Below are positions 41,738-50,009 of a stretch of 64,000 nt of DNA, one piece after another. Origin of the DNA: Haloglomus irregulare. Its GTDB lineage: Archaea > Halobacteriota > Halobacteria > Halobacteriales > Haloarculaceae. Position 1 is the stretch's first letter. Each line of letters begins with the position of its first letter. The notes under the pieces are model-generated. The model did no database searches. It was not told where the DNA came from and worked only from the letters and a program-made list of their open reading frames with translations. The stretch lies in NCBI RefSeq assembly GCF_007421925.1, contig NZ_QMDX01000003.1, positions 311,435 to 375,434 on the forward strand, written 5' to 3'. The position numbers and the translations under genes are program-made.

Positions 41738-42798
41738 AGCTCACCCCGCTGGTACTGCGAGTAGATGTACGGCGCGACGATGCACAGCGCCATCACGAAC
41801 AGGACGACGGCGATGGTCGAGCCGTAGGCCCAGTTCTGGTTGGCGTAGGCCTCCCGGACCATCCGCGTCGCGAGGATGTCCGCCGAGGGGCCGGGCTGAT
41901 AGCCGCCGTACATCGAGAACAGGAAGTCGAACGCCTTCAGCGCGAAGACGGTGATGACGACCAGCGCGCTGACGGTGGCGGTCCGCAACTGCGGGACGAT
42001 GACCCGCCAGTACATGCGCACCGTGCTCGCGCCGTCGACGCGGGCGGCCTCGAAATGGCTGGTCGGGATGGAGCGCAACGCCGCCAGGTAGACGATCATC
42101 GCGTAGCCGCTGAACTGCCAGATGAGGGCAAAGGCCACGGCGCCCAGCTTCAACTCCGGGTTCTGGACGATCCGGACGGGCCCGAAGCCGAGCGCCTGGA
42201 TGCCGAGGTTGACCAGCCCCGTCTCCGGGTTGTACATGAACAGCCAGAACTTCGCCGTCACGACGAAGGAGAGGCTCATCGGCAGCAGGTAGATGGTCCG
42301 GAACGTGTCCTCGAAGCGGACCCCCCGGTCCACCAGGATGGCCAGCACCAGCCCCAGCGCGAGGCAGGCGACCGAGAACCCGACCATCAGGAGGACGGTG
42401 TTCCCGAGCGAGTTCCAGACCGGGTCGATGGTGAGGTCCGACCACGAGGGGGTCTGGGGCTCGATGGAGCCGGACGTGACCCAGCCGCTCACGCCGGCGA
42501 GGTAGTTCACCATCGCCTGGAGCGGGTCGGCGAACGCGGCGCGGTAGTTCTCGAGGTCGAGCGAGCCGTAGTCCGGCGTGCCGAGCCCACTGAAGTCCGT
42601 CAGCGACAGCAGGACGTTCCAGGCGATTCCACCGTAGACGAACAGGCCGACCAGCAGGAAGGGTGGGAGCCAGAACGGGGCCGACCGGACGGAGTCACGG
42701 CGCAGCAGCGACCGCCAGCCGGTGGTCCGGTCGCCGGCTGGATGGGTCTCCTCCTCACCGGACCGGCGACGGCCGGATCTATCGAGCGGGTTGCGCAT
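41734..42798 (-). CDS. ABC sugar importer permease, MalF/UgpA type
   Basis: A 354-residue membrane protein with an N-terminal polar stretch of about 40 residues, then helices from SAPFWLPPFLLVGLFVYGG onward and the EAA loop HFEAARVDGASTVRMYWRVI. A large extracytoplasmic loop (about residues 75-125) is typical of the first permease in these systems. It begins 21 nt after the binding-protein gene. Confidence 0.92.
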   Translation of the reverse strand: MRNPLDRSGRRRSGEEETHPAGDRTTGWRSLLRRDSVRSAPFWLPPFLLVGLFVYGGIAWNVLLSLTDFSGLGTPDYGSLDLENYRAAFADPLQAMVNYLAGVSGWVTSGSIEPQTPSWSDLTIDPVWNSLGNTVLLMVGFSVACLALGLVLAILVDRGVRFEDTFRTIYLLPMSLSFVVTAKFWLFMYNPETGLVNLGIQALGFGPVRIVQNPELKLGAVAFALIWQFSGYAMIVYLAALRSIPTSHFEAARVDGASTVRMYWRVIVPQLRTATVSALVVITVFALKAFDFLFSMYGGYQPGPSADILATRMVREAYANQNWAYGSTIAVVLFVMALCIVAPYIYSQYQRGEL

Positions 42799-42819
42799 GA
42801 GGGGGCTGTTCGAGAGGTG

Positions 42820-44145
42820 TCAGTTGAAAGCGTCGACGAGGTCCTCCGCCGTGGCCTCGGCGTCGTAGCTCTCGAGGAACCCGCTGAACGCCTCGCCGAT
42901 GTTCGTCGCCACGCCCGGTGCGACGGCCAGCCCGTGCTGGACCGACGGGGGCTGGTTGTCGGCGCCCGTGAAGTCGTCGAACTGGTCCTGCTGGAACGCG
43001 TTGAGCGAGGAGACGTCGGCGTCCTTGCGGGGCGGGATGGAGCCCTTCTCGCGGTTGAAGAGGACCTGTCCCTCCGCGCTCCCACAGTAGCTGAGGAACG
43101 TCTTCGTCGCCTCGGGCGAGGGGTTGTTCGCGAAGTAGGGGAACGAGTCCATGTTGAGCAGGTAGCTCCCGCTCGTGCCCGGGTAGGTGACCTGGCTCCA
43201 GTCCTCGCCGTAGTTGAAGTCGTCGGCGCCGCCGTAGGCGCCGGCCGCCCAGTCGCCCTGGTGGATGAACGCCGCGTCGCCCTCCATGACCATCGTGTTG
43301 GCCTCGGTGAAGCCGATGGAGGAGGCGTCGTCGGGGTAGTGTTCGCGGAGTGCGACGACGTTCTCCAGTGCGGACTGGACCGCGTCGACGTCGCCCTCAC
43401 CGTTGATGAACGCCTCGTAGCCGTCGATGCCGGCCTCCGCGAGGAACACCGTCTCCCAGAGCTGGACCGTCGACCAGGCGCCGCTGGTCTGCTGGGCGAA
43501 CGGGACCGCATCGGTCTCGCTTGCGATCGTCGCGCAGGCGTCCACCACGTCGGCCGGCGAGGAGAGCGAGGTCGGGTCGACGCCCGCCGCCTCCACGACC
43601 GCCGTGTTGTAGAACAGGTTGTTGATGCGGTGGATGTTGAGCGGAACCGTCACGAACGTCCCGTCGAGCTGGGCCTGCTGCTTCGGCCCCGGCAGGTAGT
43701 TGTCCTTCAGGTCGTCGTTCCAGACCTCGCCCTCGATGTCGGCGTACGCCTCGCCGAACTTCTCCAGGGTCTTGCCCGGCCACGTCTGGAACGTGCTCGG
43801 CGGGTCGCTCGACTGGAGCCGGTTGGAGACGACCTGGTCGAGGTTCCCTCGCGCGGCGCCGTTGACCGGCTCCTCGGCGAACTCGATGTCGGGGTGGGCC
43901 TCCTGGAACCCCTCGATGAGCGCCGCGATGGCGGCGTTCCCGTCGCCGCTGGACCAGGCGTGTAGGAGCTCGATGGCCTCGGTGCTCATCGTGTCGCTCC
44001 CGTCGCCGCTCCCGGTGTCGTCGCCGCCACCGCCGTCGCCGCCGTCGCCGCCGTCACCGGTACAGCCGGCCAGTCCGGCCGCGACCGCAGTGCCTGCCGC
44101 TCCCTTCAGTATCCGTCGTCGCGTCGTATTGCGTTCCTGTGACAT
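42820..44145 (-). CDS. ABC sugar-binding lipoprotein (Tat exported)
   Basis: A 441-residue extracytoplasmic binding protein. The signal TTRRRILKGAAGTAVAAG ends in the lipobox LAGC, so it is exported by Tat and tethered by lipid; a Gly/Asp-rich linker follows. The mature part has ELLHAWSSGDGNAAI, VPLNIHRINNLFYN and GDAAFIHQGDWAAG, as in glucose or glycerol-3-phosphate-type family 1 binding proteins. The ATG at 44143-44145 starts MSQERNTTRR. Its promoter region (44146-44340) is shared with the divergent ROK gene; the sugar is probably a hexose given that partner. Confidence 0.9.
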   Translation of the reverse strand: MSQERNTTRRRILKGAAGTAVAAGLAGCTGDGGDGGDGGGGDDTGSGDGSDTMSTEAIELLHAWSSGDGNAAIAALIEGFQEAHPDIEFAEEPVNGAARGNLDQVVSNRLQSSDPPSTFQTWPGKTLEKFGEAYADIEGEVWNDDLKDNYLPGPKQQAQLDGTFVTVPLNIHRINNLFYNTAVVEAAGVDPTSLSSPADVVDACATIASETDAVPFAQQTSGAWSTVQLWETVFLAEAGIDGYEAFINGEGDVDAVQSALENVVALREHYPDDASSIGFTEANTMVMEGDAAFIHQGDWAAGAYGGADDFNYGEDWSQVTYPGTSGSYLLNMDSFPYFANNPSPEATKTFLSYCGSAEGQVLFNREKGSIPPRKDADVSSLNAFQQDQFDDFTGADNQPPSVQHGLAVAPGVATNIGEAFSGFLESYDAEATAEDLVDAFN

Positions 44146-44202
44146 AGGTTGTCTCTCGGCTATCCCCGTCAATACACACCGACTATTTAATCATAACGAA
44201 AA

Positions 44203-44222
44203 TTAATTCGACCATGAATTAA
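44203..44222. promoter_or_regulatory. 20-bp palindrome in the importer/ROK intergenic region
   Basis: TTAATTC (44203-44209) and GAATTAA (44216-44222) are perfect arms around GACCAT. It lies upstream of the importer operon, about 60 nt before the ATG, next to a minus-strand TATA-like attaaatag (near 44184-44192). It is a candidate operator for sugar control of the importer. Confidence 0.5.
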
Positions 44223-44284
44223 CTTGTGCGCCAACTGTTCACAGCAGAGACGCCGGTGATACGGCCCCCGGCTGTGTGAACGAA

Positions 44285-44298
44285 ACTCGACCACGAGT
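44285..44298. promoter_or_regulatory. TrmB-like symmetric site directly upstream of the ROK TATA box
   Basis: ACTCG (44285-44289) and CGAGT (44294-44298) around ACCA. Read as AACT-N7-GAGTA it is one base from the haloarchaeal TrmB consensus TACT-N7/8-GAGTA. A TATA-like aaatatatg follows immediately (44299-44307) and the ATG is at 44341. Confidence 0.35.
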
Positions 44299-44340
44299 AA
44301 ATATATGCAGTTAAGTGACGGGGACCTCAGGTGCGAGATA

Positions 44341-45303
44341 ATGTATGCGGGCGTGGACCTGGGTGCGACGAACGTCCGGGCGGTCGTCGCCGACGGCGAC
44401 AGCACGGTCGTCGGCCGGGACCGCCGGCGCACCCCGGACGGGCCGACCGGTATCGCGGTGACGGAGGCGGTGCTGGCGACGCTCCGGGCGGCCTGTGGGG
44501 CCGCCGGGGTCGACCCGGCCGAGCTCCGGGCGGTCGGCATCGCCAGCATCGGCCCGCTGGATACCGCCGAGGGCGGTGCCACCAGTCCGGCCAACCTCGC
44601 CGACGACGTCGGGTTCGTTCCGCTGACGGGGCCGGTCGAACACCTCATCGGCTCCGACCGGGTTCACCTCCACAACGACACCAGCGCCGGGGTCATCGGT
44701 GAGCGCTTCCACAGCGACCGCAACCCCGACGACATGGTCTACCTCACCATCTCCTCGGGCATCGGGGCCGGCGTCTGCCTCGACGGCGACGTGCTCGCCG
44801 GCTGGGACGGCAACGCCGGCGAGATCGGCCACATGACCGTCGACCCCGCGGGAACGATGCGCTGTGGTTGCGGGCGGGCGGGCCACTGGGAGGCCTACTG
44901 CTCGGGGACCGGCATCCCCCGCTACGCCGAACGGCTCCACGACGGCGTGGAGACGGCGGTGCCGGTGGGGGAGCCGGAGTTCGACGCCGCGTCCGTGTTC
45001 GCCCACGCCGGTAGCGACGACTTCGCCGACCGCGTCGTCGACCGGGTCGCGCGCTGGAACGCGCTCGGCGTCGCCGACCTGGTGCACGCGTACGCGCCAC
45101 TGGCCGTCCATGTCGGCGGCGCCGTGGCGCTCCGCAACGAACGGTGTGTGGTGGACCCCATCCGCGAGCGCCTGCCGGAGCTGGTGATGACGAACGTGCC
45201 GGAGGTCCGGCTGGCGTCGCTGGGCGACGATGCGGTGGTGCGCGGGGCGCTGGCCTCGGCGATGACCGGCGGGACGGGGGACCGGACGCGACTACGCCGC
45301 TGA
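44341..45303 (+). CDS. ROK-family sugar kinase (probable glucokinase)
   Basis: A 320-residue ROK kinase: GVDLGATNVRAVVADG (ATP phosphate loop 1), IGPLDTAEGG, HNDTSAGVIGE with the catalytic Asp, SSGIGAGVCLDG, NAGEIGHMTVDP and the ROK zinc motif CGCGRAGHWEAYCSG. Divergent from a sugar importer, it most likely phosphorylates the imported hexose. Haloarchaea use a semi-phosphorylative Entner-Doudoroff route for glucose, so another hexose or a side pathway is possible. Leader is short behind the TATA at 44299. Confidence 0.87.
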   Translation: MYAGVDLGATNVRAVVADGDSTVVGRDRRRTPDGPTGIAVTEAVLATLRAACGAAGVDPAELRAVGIASIGPLDTAEGGATSPANLADDVGFVPLTGPVEHLIGSDRVHLHNDTSAGVIGERFHSDRNPDDMVYLTISSGIGAGVCLDGDVLAGWDGNAGEIGHMTVDPAGTMRCGCGRAGHWEAYCSGTGIPRYAERLHDGVETAVPVGEPEFDAASVFAHAGSDDFADRVVDRVARWNALGVADLVHAYAPLAVHVGGAVALRNERCVVDPIRERLPELVMTNVPEVRLASLGDDAVVRGALASAMTGGTGDRTRLRR

Positions 45304-45307
45304 CCGG

Positions 45308-45553
45308 TCAGGCGCCCTCGACGAGTCGGAGCCGGTCGCCGGGCGTGACCGTCGACCGGGCCGAGAGCGACTCGGAGCCGACGGCCGACTCGCGGACGGC
45401 GGTGGTCCCGGCCGCGAGCTGCTCGGCGCCGAACTCGACGGACAGCGACGCCACCACCTCGGCCACCGTCGTCTCCCCATCGACCGAGACGTAGGCACCG
45501 CTGGTCCCGACACGCTCGCTGAGCCGCTCGGAGAACTGCACCTCGACGGTCAT
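45308..45553 (-). CDS. MoaD/ThiS-like beta-grasp protein lacking terminal GlyGly
   Basis: An 81-residue protein: MTVEVQFSERLSERVG, DGETTVAEVVASLSVEFG and TPGDRLRLVEGA form a ubiquitin-like beta-grasp. It ends GA instead of the GlyGly that adenylating enzymes need, so it is probably not a sulfur carrier or conjugated modifier, unless the tail is altered. The ATG at 45551-45553 starts the first strand. It is convergent with the ROK gene, 4 nt apart, and divergent from the MinD-like gene. Confidence 0.65.
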   Translation of the reverse strand: MTVEVQFSERLSERVGTSGAYVSVDGETTVAEVVASLSVEFGAEQLAAGTTAVRESAVGSESLSARSTVTPGDRLRLVEGA

Positions 45554-45684
45554 ACGCCGTTCCACGTCACCCTTCGACTAAAAGTTTACTCGAAACCGTG
45601 TACCAGCGTCACGCTCGCGAACCGTCGCGGTCGTTCCGCTCGTAACCCACTAGATTTTATCAGTGGTACTGCGCAACGAGCGGT

Positions 45685-46467
45685 ATGGACGGTATCGAGG
45701 ACGCGGGGCCGGACCGGGCGCGCGACGACCCCACTACGCTGGCAGTCGTCGGCGCCGTCGGCGGGGCGGGCGCGACCCGTCTGACCATCGAGATCGGGAC
45801 GGCGCTGGCCCGTGAGGGGCGGGACGTGGCGGTGCTCGACGCGGCCTACGCGACGCAGGGGCTGGCCGACCACGTCTCCGGGCGTATCGACCCCGACGTG
45901 ACGGCCTGCGTGACCGAACCGCGGTCGCTGGCGGACGGACTGGTGACGCTCCCGCTGGACGCGGCCGGGCGGGTGGCGTGCCTGCCGGCGTACGCCCCGT
46001 TCGAGCGGGTGGCGCGGGCGAAGACGTCCGGGGCGGCCGAGGAGCTGACATCGTTCGCCGCGGAGGCGGCGGGGCGGTTCGACGCCGTGCTGCTGGACAC
46101 GCCGCCGGTCGCGGCCAATCAGGCCGTGGCGGCCGTCACGGTGGCCGACCGCGTCGCGTTGGTGGCGCCGGACTCGCGCCGCGGCGCGGACGCGCTCCCC
46201 CGGGCGGCCGATCGCCTGCGCGACCTCGGCGTCGTCCCCGACTGCGAGGTGGCCAACGCCGGTGTCGGGGGCGAGGGTACCGTCGAGCGCGCGGCCGTGA
46301 CCGTCCCGGCGAGCGGCGCGACGGCCCCCGACGACGCACCGGCATACCCCGGAGGCGGCGCGTTCGCGGCCGCCGTCGCGTCGGTCGCGGCGAGCACGCT
46401 CGCGGTCGAGCCGGAGCCCGACGGGGGCGGCGGGCTCGGGTCGTACGTCCCCGGGCTCTCGGAGTGA
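45685..46467 (+). CDS. MinD/ParA-like protein with altered P-loop
   Basis: A 260-residue Rossmann-type protein of the MinD/ParA class: TLAVVGAVGGAGATRLTIEIG at the P-loop position (shown in two pieces: TLAVVGAVGG, AGATRLTIEIG), DVAVLDAAYATQGLADHV after it, FDAVLLDTPPVAANQAVAAVT (Walker B region). Both lysines of the deviant Walker A motif (KGGxGKT) are replaced, so ATP hydrolysis is doubtful. The C-terminal 40 residues are Gly/Asp/Pro-rich. A TATA-like agattttatc lies about 30 nt before the ATG. Role unknown. Confidence 0.72.
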   Translation: MDGIEDAGPDRARDDPTTLAVVGAVGGAGATRLTIEIGTALAREGRDVAVLDAAYATQGLADHVSGRIDPDVTACVTEPRSLADGLVTLPLDAAGRVACLPAYAPFERVARAKTSGAAEELTSFAAEAAGRFDAVLLDTPPVAANQAVAAVTVADRVALVAPDSRRGADALPRAADRLRDLGVVPDCEVANAGVGGEGTVERAAVTVPASGATAPDDAPAYPGGGAFAAAVASVAASTLAVEPEPDGGGGLGSYVPGLSE

Positions 46468-46566
46468 GAGGCGGTACCACGTGACCGGTCGGTTCTGTCG
46501 GTCGTTTGGATACAGCTGTCACAAGGTTTTGTGGGGAATACGTCGACCCATCGTGCAGACCCACCC

Positions 46567-47517
46567 GTGTCCGAACACCCGTTCACCGATGTCGGTATCT
46601 CGCGTCGGCAGTTCCTCGAGCTCTCGGCCGCGACCGGCGCGGCGCTCTCGCTGCCCGGCAACGCCACGGCCGAGGCCGACGCGGCTGCGTTCGACACCCG
46701 GTACCGCTACGTCCAGCGCCACACGCCCGCGGCCCACGCCGTGCCGACCGCCATCGACCTGACCGACGCGACCGGCATCGCCGCGGTCGGGGCCATCGAC
46801 CCGGACGCCAGGACGACGACCGACCCGGCCCCGGCGGCGTTCGCCGCCCTGACCACCGAGCAGGCCGTCGCGGTCGCGGACCTGCCGACCGCGGCGGATC
46901 TCCACTTCGCCCCCGGCGGCAACCCGTTCTGGCGGCTGGGCTACTACCCGCTCGGAACCTTCCCGGACCCGGGTCGGTGTGTCGACTACCTCGACATCGA
47001 GGAGGTCGCCGCGGGCTTCGACCGGCTCGCCGAACGCCACGACCGGATGCGGACGTTCGGCATCGGGCCCAGCGTCGGCAAGTACAACTACCTCAGCGAC
47101 CGCCGGGACCCCCGCGACGTGATGGTGGTCGAACTCGCCGAGGACATCGACGGCGAGCACCCGCTCGTCACGGACCGCGACCCCATCCAGGACCACCTCT
47201 GGTACATCGCACCGCTGGGCTACGCCGAGGACGAGGCGCCGGTGACGAGCATCGACGGCACGGCGTTCGACGGCACCGTCGCCGGCACGGTCGGCGGCGA
47301 CGTGGCTGTCGGGACGCTCGAACTCGGCGACGGCACCATCCAGATCATCGGCAGCCTGCTGCCCCCGGCCAACCAGGGCGACCTCCACCCGTTCGGGATG
47401 CTCGACTACGCGGCGACGTACCTCGGCCACCTGGTGACGACGAACGCGCTGTTCGCACAGCAGGTCCACGAGGTCGACGACGAGGAGGTCCTCCACGTCG
47501 GCCGCGGGGGCAACTGA
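46567..47517 (+). CDS. Tat-exported protein, M14-related N-terminal part?
   Basis: A 316-residue protein with a twin-arginine signal (ISRRQFLELSAATGAALSLPG). The mature part has NPFWRLGYYPLGTFPDPGRC, VGKYNYLSDRRDPRDVMVVEL and, near the end, HPFGMLDYAATYLGHLVTT. The middle reminds me of the region before the catalytic domain of haloarchaeal M14 zinc carboxypeptidases, but no HxxE motif or later ligands are present, so it is not an active peptidase of that type. The GTG at 46567 places the signal properly; an upstream GTG at 46531 adds 12 residues. Confidence 0.55.
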   Translation: MSEHPFTDVGISRRQFLELSAATGAALSLPGNATAEADAAAFDTRYRYVQRHTPAAHAVPTAIDLTDATGIAAVGAIDPDARTTTDPAPAAFAALTTEQAVAVADLPTAADLHFAPGGNPFWRLGYYPLGTFPDPGRCVDYLDIEEVAAGFDRLAERHDRMRTFGIGPSVGKYNYLSDRRDPRDVMVVELAEDIDGEHPLVTDRDPIQDHLWYIAPLGYAEDEAPVTSIDGTAFDGTVAGTVGGDVAVGTLELGDGTIQIIGSLLPPANQGDLHPFGMLDYAATYLGHLVTTNALFAQQVHEVDDEEVLHVGRGGN

Positions 47518-47520
47518 CGA

Positions 47521-48036
47521 CTACAGGAACTCGTCGGTCCCGCTCCGCGTCTCGGTCAGCGGGTCGCTGGTCTCGACCGCGAGTGCACTGCTCACCGCAT
47601 CGCGGGCGCCCGGAACGGGATCGTGGGTCTCGACGTAGACCGCGAGCGCGAAGTCGGTCGCGTCGCCACCCGCGAGTTCGAGGGCCTCCGTTCGCGAGAG
47701 GCGAGCGTCCAGCCAGTCCCGGACGACCTCGCGGCCGGTCGGGCCGAGCGGCTGGACGGGCTCGCCGAGCCGGTGGAGTGCCTTGGTGCCCGTCACCGGC
47801 GCGACGCCGGCCTCGCGAGCCGCCGTCCCGACGCTGGCGCCGGCGGCGTACTCGGTGACCAGCGTCGCGGCCGCCGCCGGCGTGCAGGGCAGCCGGTCGG
47901 CGAACTCGCGGAACCGGTCGGCGAGGGTCGCGTCCGTATCGTCGACGGCCGCGACGCCCCGCGTCTCCTGCTCGGTGGTCACCTCCAGCCCGGCGGCGAT
48001 CTCCGAGAGCGTCACGAGCAAAGGTTGGTCCGCCAC
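47521..48036 (-). CDS. Haloarchaeal helical protein, possible DUF7858 member
   Basis: A 171-residue acidic protein with GTG start at 48034-48036: LVTLSEIAAGLEVTTEQE, then ATLADRFREFADRLPCTPAAAATLV, GASVGTAAREAGVAPVTGTKALHRLG (helix-turn-helix-like) and REVVRDWLDARLSRTEALELAG. It may be a small DNA-binding protein. I recall a haloarchaeal family of this form (possibly DUF7858) without known function. It is divergent from tfb, and the spacer holds a strong palindrome. Confidence 0.62.
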   Translation of the reverse strand: MADQPLLVTLSEIAAGLEVTTEQETRGVAAVDDTDATLADRFREFADRLPCTPAAAATLVTEYAAGASVGTAAREAGVAPVTGTKALHRLGEPVQPLGPTGREVVRDWLDARLSRTEALELAGGDATDFALAVYVETHDPVPGARDAVSSALAVETSDPLTETRSGTDEFL

Positions 48037-48088
48037 GACGGTTAAATTTTGGCTGCTGCCTCGGGAAACCATCGAGCGTGAGGACAAC

Positions 48089-48111
48089 TACCTACCGGTG
48101 ACCGGTAGGTA
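48089..48111. promoter_or_regulatory. 23-bp palindrome upstream of tfb
   Basis: TACCTACCGG (48089-48098) and CCGGTAGGTA (48102-48111) are perfect 10-bp arms around TGA. It lies between the divergent helical-protein gene and tfb, about 75 nt before the tfb ATG and upstream of a TATA-like cttttgaa (48151-48158). The arms are long enough for a specific dimeric regulator. Confidence 0.6.
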
Positions 48112-48184
48112 AATCGGCACCGAACCGGCCGTCGTGGCCCCCTCGCGCTCCCTTTTGAAGGGGTATCGCGACCAATCCTCGCAT

Positions 48185-49117
48185 ATGAGCACGACGACGG
48201 CGTGCCCGGAGTGCGACGGTCGGCTGCACAGCGAGGGAACCGAGACGGTCTGTGGCGACTGCGGACTGGTCGTCGACGAGGACGCCATCGACCGCGGCCC
48301 GGAGTGGCGCCACTTCAATGACGACGACACCGACCCGCGCCGGACCGGGGCACCGTTGACTCGGAGCCGGCATGACCGGGGACTCTCGACCGAGATCGGC
48401 CGGTCGACGCGGCTGAAGGGGCGCAAACGGCGACGGGTCGCCCGGATGCGGACCCACCACCGCCGCGCCTCGATCGGCGGCAAGGCCGAGCGGAACCAGG
48501 TGTACGGGTTCACGGAAATCCGGCGGCTGGTCGCACAGCTCGAACTGCCCGAGAGCGTCCGGGACCGAGCCTGCGTCCTGTTCGAGTCAGCACAGGAGGC
48601 CGGGCTACTGCAGGGGCGCTCCATCGAGGGGTTCGCCGCGGCCGCGACGTACGCCACCTGCCGGACGGCCGAGGTGTCGCGCACCCGGTCGGAGATCGTC
48701 GACCGTGCCCGGGCGGACGCGGGCGAGTTGGCCGCCGCGTACGACGCCCTCAACCGCGAACTCGGGCTCCCGACCGGTCCCATCGACCCGACGGAGTACC
48801 TCGCCCGGTTCGCCTCGAAGCTGGACCTGCCGCGGGCGGTCGAGCGGCATGCCCGGGCCCTCGCGAGCGCCGGCGCGGACGCGGGGCTGGTCAACGGGCG
48901 GAACCCGAGCGGCTTCGCGGGGGGCTGTCTCTACGCGGCGGCCCGCGAGCACGGCCACGACCTCACCCAGCGCGAGACCGCCGAAGTGGCCGACGTGACG
49001 CCGGTCACGCTCCGGGCGGCACACCGGGACGTCCGGGACCTCGACGTGGCGGCGGAGGGGGACGGCGGCGAGGACCGGGAGCCCCGTCACGCCGGGAGCG
49101 CGCCCGCCGACGACTGA
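48185..49117 (+). CDS. tfb: Transcription initiation factor IIB (TFB)
   Basis: A 310-residue general transcription factor. The N-terminal zinc ribbon has CPEC and CGDC, the B-finger/reader region reads RTGAPLTRSRHDRGLSTEIG, and two cyclin-like repeats follow (QVYGFTEIRRLVAQLELPESVRDRAC region and DPTEYLARFASKLDLPRAVER region, each about 90 residues). It recruits RNA polymerase to TBP-bound promoters. Haloarchaea carry several TFBs with divided duties; which one this is cannot be told. The ATG at 48185 follows a TATA-like box by about 27 nt. Confidence 0.94.
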   Translation: MSTTTACPECDGRLHSEGTETVCGDCGLVVDEDAIDRGPEWRHFNDDDTDPRRTGAPLTRSRHDRGLSTEIGRSTRLKGRKRRRVARMRTHHRRASIGGKAERNQVYGFTEIRRLVAQLELPESVRDRACVLFESAQEAGLLQGRSIEGFAAAATYATCRTAEVSRTRSEIVDRARADAGELAAAYDALNRELGLPTGPIDPTEYLARFASKLDLPRAVERHARALASAGADAGLVNGRNPSGFAGGCLYAAAREHGHDLTQRETAEVADVTPVTLRAAHRDVRDLDVAAEGDGGEDREPRHAGSAPADD

Positions 49118-49385
49118 CGGGCGGGAGCAGCGCCGCCAGTCCGGACGCCGACAGGGGCGTCGCGTTCACGACGGGCACTCCTCCGAGCATTCGGAACGAC
49201 TCGACAACGGCGGCCCGTCCGGCCAGGACGTCGCCGGCGTCGGGTCCCCGGCCGGCGGCCATCGTGGCGAGCCGACCACCGGTGTCGATGAGCGCGCTCC
49301 CGGTCGACGCCGCGAGCGCCAGCGCCGCGGCGTCGAGCCATCGCACTGGCCCCGCCACCGGCGTCGCCAGCTCGTCCCGTCTCAC
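49005..49385 (-). CDS. Small protein overlapping the 3' end of tfb (antisense)
   Basis: GTG at 49383-49385 overlaps the stop of the upstream DUF7857-like gene (GTGA), which supports translation. Residues 1-90 (RWLDAAALALAASTGSALIDTGG, GRAAVVESFRMLGGVPVVNATPLS) look like a folded alpha/beta protein. The last 35 residues are Arg/Pro-rich and are read from the strand opposite tfb codons, so the true stop may have been lost and the tail is probably not original. Family not recognised. Confidence 0.5.
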   Translation of the reverse strand: MRRDELATPVAGPVRWLDAAALALAASTGSALIDTGGRLATMAAGRGPDAGDVLAGRAAVVESFRMLGGVPVVNATPLSASGLAALLPPVSRRRARSRRDGAPGPRRRPPPPPRRGPGRPGVPPGA

Positions 49386-49933
49386 GCGCGCTCGGCACCC
49401 TCCCGGGCCGTCGCCAGCCGCTCGCCGAGGACGGCGGCTCGGCGCTCCAGCGCGGCCAGCGTCTCCCCGTCGACGAGGGCCGTCGGATGCCCCGTCCGCT
49501 CGCGGCGCTCGTCCTCGACGGCTGCGACCCGCCCCTCCAGTGCCGACAACCACGCCTCGACCGCGGGCGGCAGCGCGACCCCGGTGCCGTCGCCGCGGAG
49601 CGGCGGCTCCCCCGGCGGAGACGGCGCGGGCACCGGCGTGTCGACGGCCGTGGGGTCCCCGCGCTCGAGGACGGCGTGGTCGAGTTCGACCGCCGGCTCC
49701 CGCGGCGGCGCGGGAGAGGCGTACCCCACCGCGGCGTGCTCCCCGGGTGCGAGTGTGCAACTCGCCGTCCCGTCGGTCCAGTCGGGTCCCGGGCCGCCGG
49801 ACGGCGACCGCACCGGGCCGTCGAGGTGGTTCGTCAGTCGGACCCGGCGCCGGTCAGCGGTGTCGTTGTGGACGACGCACTCGACGAGCGTCAGCCCGTC
49901 CCGGTGGTCGGTCTCGCAGTCGAGCGTCGGCAT
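49382..49933 (-). CDS. Uncharacterised haloarchaeal protein, possible DUF7857
   Basis: A 183-residue protein from the ATG at 49931-49933. The first 90 residues have a beta-sandwich look (LDCETDHRDGLTLVECVVHNDTADRRRVRL in pieces: TLVECVVHNDTADRRRVRL, then ASCTLAPGEHAAVGYAS). A Pro-rich linker follows and a C-terminal coiled coil (LSALEGRVAAVEDERRERT, LERRAAVLGERLA). Its stop overlaps the next gene by 4 nt. I believe it belongs to DUF7857 but cannot confirm. It is divergent from the thioesterase gene. Confidence 0.62.
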   Translation of the reverse strand: MPTLDCETDHRDGLTLVECVVHNDTADRRRVRLTNHLDGPVRSPSGGPGPDWTDGTASCTLAPGEHAAVGYASPAPPREPAVELDHAVLERGDPTAVDTPVPAPSPPGEPPLRGDGTGVALPPAVEAWLSALEGRVAAVEDERRERTGHPTALVDGETLAALERRAAVLGERLATAREGAERA

Positions 49934-50009
49934 GGGGACGGTGCCCCCGGCATGGTACGTGAACCTACGGGCCCCGACGCTTATCGCCCGACCGCTACAG
50001 GGGGTTCGT

